Part shown: positions 62,943-64,000 of the stretch, one piece after another | Layout of the letters: every line of letters starts with the position of its first letter | How positions within the stretch are numbered: the stretch's first letter is position 1 | Origin: Nocardioides deserti | Lineage (GTDB): Bacteria; Actinomycetota; Actinomycetes; Propionibacteriales; Nocardioidaceae | Direction of reading: 5' to 3' | DNA: 64,000 bases | Assembly: GCF_014266025.1 (NCBI RefSeq) | Contig: NZ_JACMYC010000008.1 | Location: forward strand, 1-64,000 | The notes under the pieces: generated by a model | Seen by the model: only the letters and a program-made list of their open reading frames with translations | What the model was told of the DNA's origin: nothing | The model's database searches: none | Made by a program: the position numbers and the translations under genes

Positions 62943-64000
62943 ATGAGATCCGTGCGCGCGCTCGCATCCGTCCTGACGGCGGGGGTCGCCACCACCGCCC
63001 TCGCCTCCTGCTCGCTCGTCGGGGGAGGTGAGGAGGAGGACAACGCCAACGGCTCGCCCGGCACGGTCGTGCTGGTCACCCACGAGTCGTTCACGCTGCC
63101 CGAGGAGGTGCTGGACACCTTCGAGGAGCGCAGCGGCTTCCGGCTCGAGGTCCGCAGCGCCGGCGACGCGGGTTCCCTGACCAACCGCCTGGTGCTCACG
63201 AAGGACCGGCCGATCGGCGACGTCGTGTTCGGCATCGACAACACCTTCGCCTCGCGGGCGCTCGACGAGGGCGTGCTCGCCGACACCGACGTCGAGCGGC
63301 CCGCCGGCGCGGCGGCGTACGACCTGGAGGCGAGCGACGACCTGGTGCCGGTCGACACCGGCCACGTGTGCGTGAACGTCGACGACACCTGGTTCGAGCG
63401 TGAGGGCGTGGAGCCGCCGCGGACCCTGGCGGACCTGACGAAGCCGGCCTACCGCGACCTCACCGTCGTCCCCGGCGCCACCACGAGCTCGCCGGGCCTG
63501 GCGTTCCTGCTCGCGACGATCGCCGAGGAGGGCGACGACTGGCCGGCCTACTGGGAGCGGCTGCTGGGCAACGGCGCGAAGGTCGTCGACGGCTGGTCGG
63601 ACGCCTACCAGGTGGACTTCACCCAGGGCGGCGGCAAGGGCGACCGGCCGATCGTCGTCTCCTACGACTCCTCGCCCGCCTTCACCCTCGACGGCGAGGG
63701 CGGCACGACCACCAGCGCGCTGCTCGACACCTGCGTGCGCCAGGTCGAGTACGCCGGCCTGCTGGAGGGCGCCGCGAACCCCGACGGCGGCACGGCGCTG
63801 CTCGAGTTCCTGATGGGCACCGAGGTCCAGGCGGCGCTGCCGGACTCGATGTACGTCTTCCCGGTCCGCGACGACGTCGAGCTCCCCGCCGACTGGGCCC
63901 GCTTCGCGCAGCAGCCGGAGACGGCGTACGACGTGGACCCGGCGGAGATCGCCGAGAACCGCGACGACTGGCTCCGCGAGTGGAGCGACGTCACGTCCCG
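62943..64000 (+). CDS. thiB: Thiamine ABC transporter substrate-binding lipoprotein, cut at right edge
   Basis: 352 codons are visible. The lipobox TALASC places the lipidated Cys at residue 23, followed by an acidic Gly/Glu linker. The mature domain is a type II binding protein with VLVTHESFTLPEEVLDTFEE (about residues 42-61), VVFGIDNTF (about 94-102) and VVPGATTSSPGLAFLLATI (about 176-194), as in ThiB/TbpA. The TPP riboswitch directly upstream supports thiamine as ligand. ThiB proteins have about 330-360 residues, so only a few codons are missing. Permease and ATPase genes should follow outside the window. Confidence 0.93.
   Translation, partial: MRSVRALASVLTAGVATTALASCSLVGGGEEEDNANGSPGTVVLVTHESFTLPEEVLDTFEERSGFRLEVRSAGDAGSLTNRLVLTKDRPIGDVVFGIDNTFASRALDEGVLADTDVERPAGAAAYDLEASDDLVPVDTGHVCVNVDDTWFEREGVEPPRTLADLTKPAYRDLTVVPGATTSSPGLAFLLATIAEEGDDWPAYWERLLGNGAKVVDGWSDAYQVDFTQGGGKGDRPIVVSYDSSPAFTLDGEGGTTTSALLDTCVRQVEYAGLLEGAANPDGGTALLEFLMGTEVQAALPDSMYVFPVRDDVELPADWARFAQQPETAYDVDPAEIAENRDDWLREWSDVTS

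Overview
This 64 kb window is very GC-rich and densely coded, and it reads as a chromosome segment of a Nocardioides-like actinobacterium. The evidence is the codon usage, frequent GTG starts, a furA-katG pair, an ECF41 sigma factor, KstR-type operators and many leaderless start codons with a TANNNT hexamer 5-8 nt upstream. No phage, insertion sequence, tRNA, rRNA or CRISPR array was seen. Taxonomy and most functions are inferred from motifs and family knowledge; no database search was run.

Layout. 1-17.7 kb: a nitrogen-heterocycle catabolic block. It holds a DUF2877 (AllH-like) gene cut by the left edge, pucR, an NCS2 nucleobase permease, a three-subunit molybdenum hydroxylase with a CoxG partner, an amidase, a membrane protein, hyuA-hyuB, an NmrA-like oxidoreductase, carbamate kinase and an AtzD/barbiturase-family ring-opening amidohydrolase. 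I read it as a candidate oxidative pyrimidine (or related ring) pathway that recovers ATP from carbamoyl phosphate. A shared 13-bp motif lies upstream of both the permease and hyuA. 17.7-25.1 kb: EamA exporter and MocR regulator with overlapping divergent starts, a CaiB-type CoA-transferase, a secreted serine hydrolase, a palindrome array and a NarL-type two-component pair. 25.2-30.6 kb: malate:quinone oxidoreductase, RutE-like nitroreductase, katG-furA and a small membrane protein. 30.7-41.9 kb: LuxR regulator with acyl-CoA synthetase, threonine ammonia-lyase, a 5'-3' exonuclease, a membrane adenylate cyclase, LysR with an aldehyde dehydrogenase, and SelO.

41.9-50.8 kb: a D-xylose locus of two facing operons, xylFGH-ROK on the plus strand and xylB-xylA-ROK on the minus strand, separated by a nested hairpin, with a decayed mutarotase-like gene beyond xylB. 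50.8-54.4 kb: DUF4383 and DUF3140 genes, then kynureninase and tryptophan 2,3-dioxygenase. 54.5-59.8 kb: a HemK-like methyltransferase divergent from an old-yellow-enzyme gene, then a DAPDH-like/SDR pair and a metallo-beta-lactamase-fold gene. The OYE gene and the pair carry KstR-type operators over their -10 elements. 59.9-64 kb: acetyltransferase and esterase, an AhpD-like gene with its ECF41 sigma factor and candidate target promoter, and a TPP riboswitch ahead of a thiamine-binding lipoprotein cut near its 3' end by the right edge.

Two features recur throughout. Start sites are compact and often leaderless, and two stop codons double as the start of a -10 hexamer. Many gene junctions also carry unusually long, near-perfect inverted repeats whose sequences mostly differ from site to site. 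They look like terminators, but one hairpin family occurs at two distant loci.
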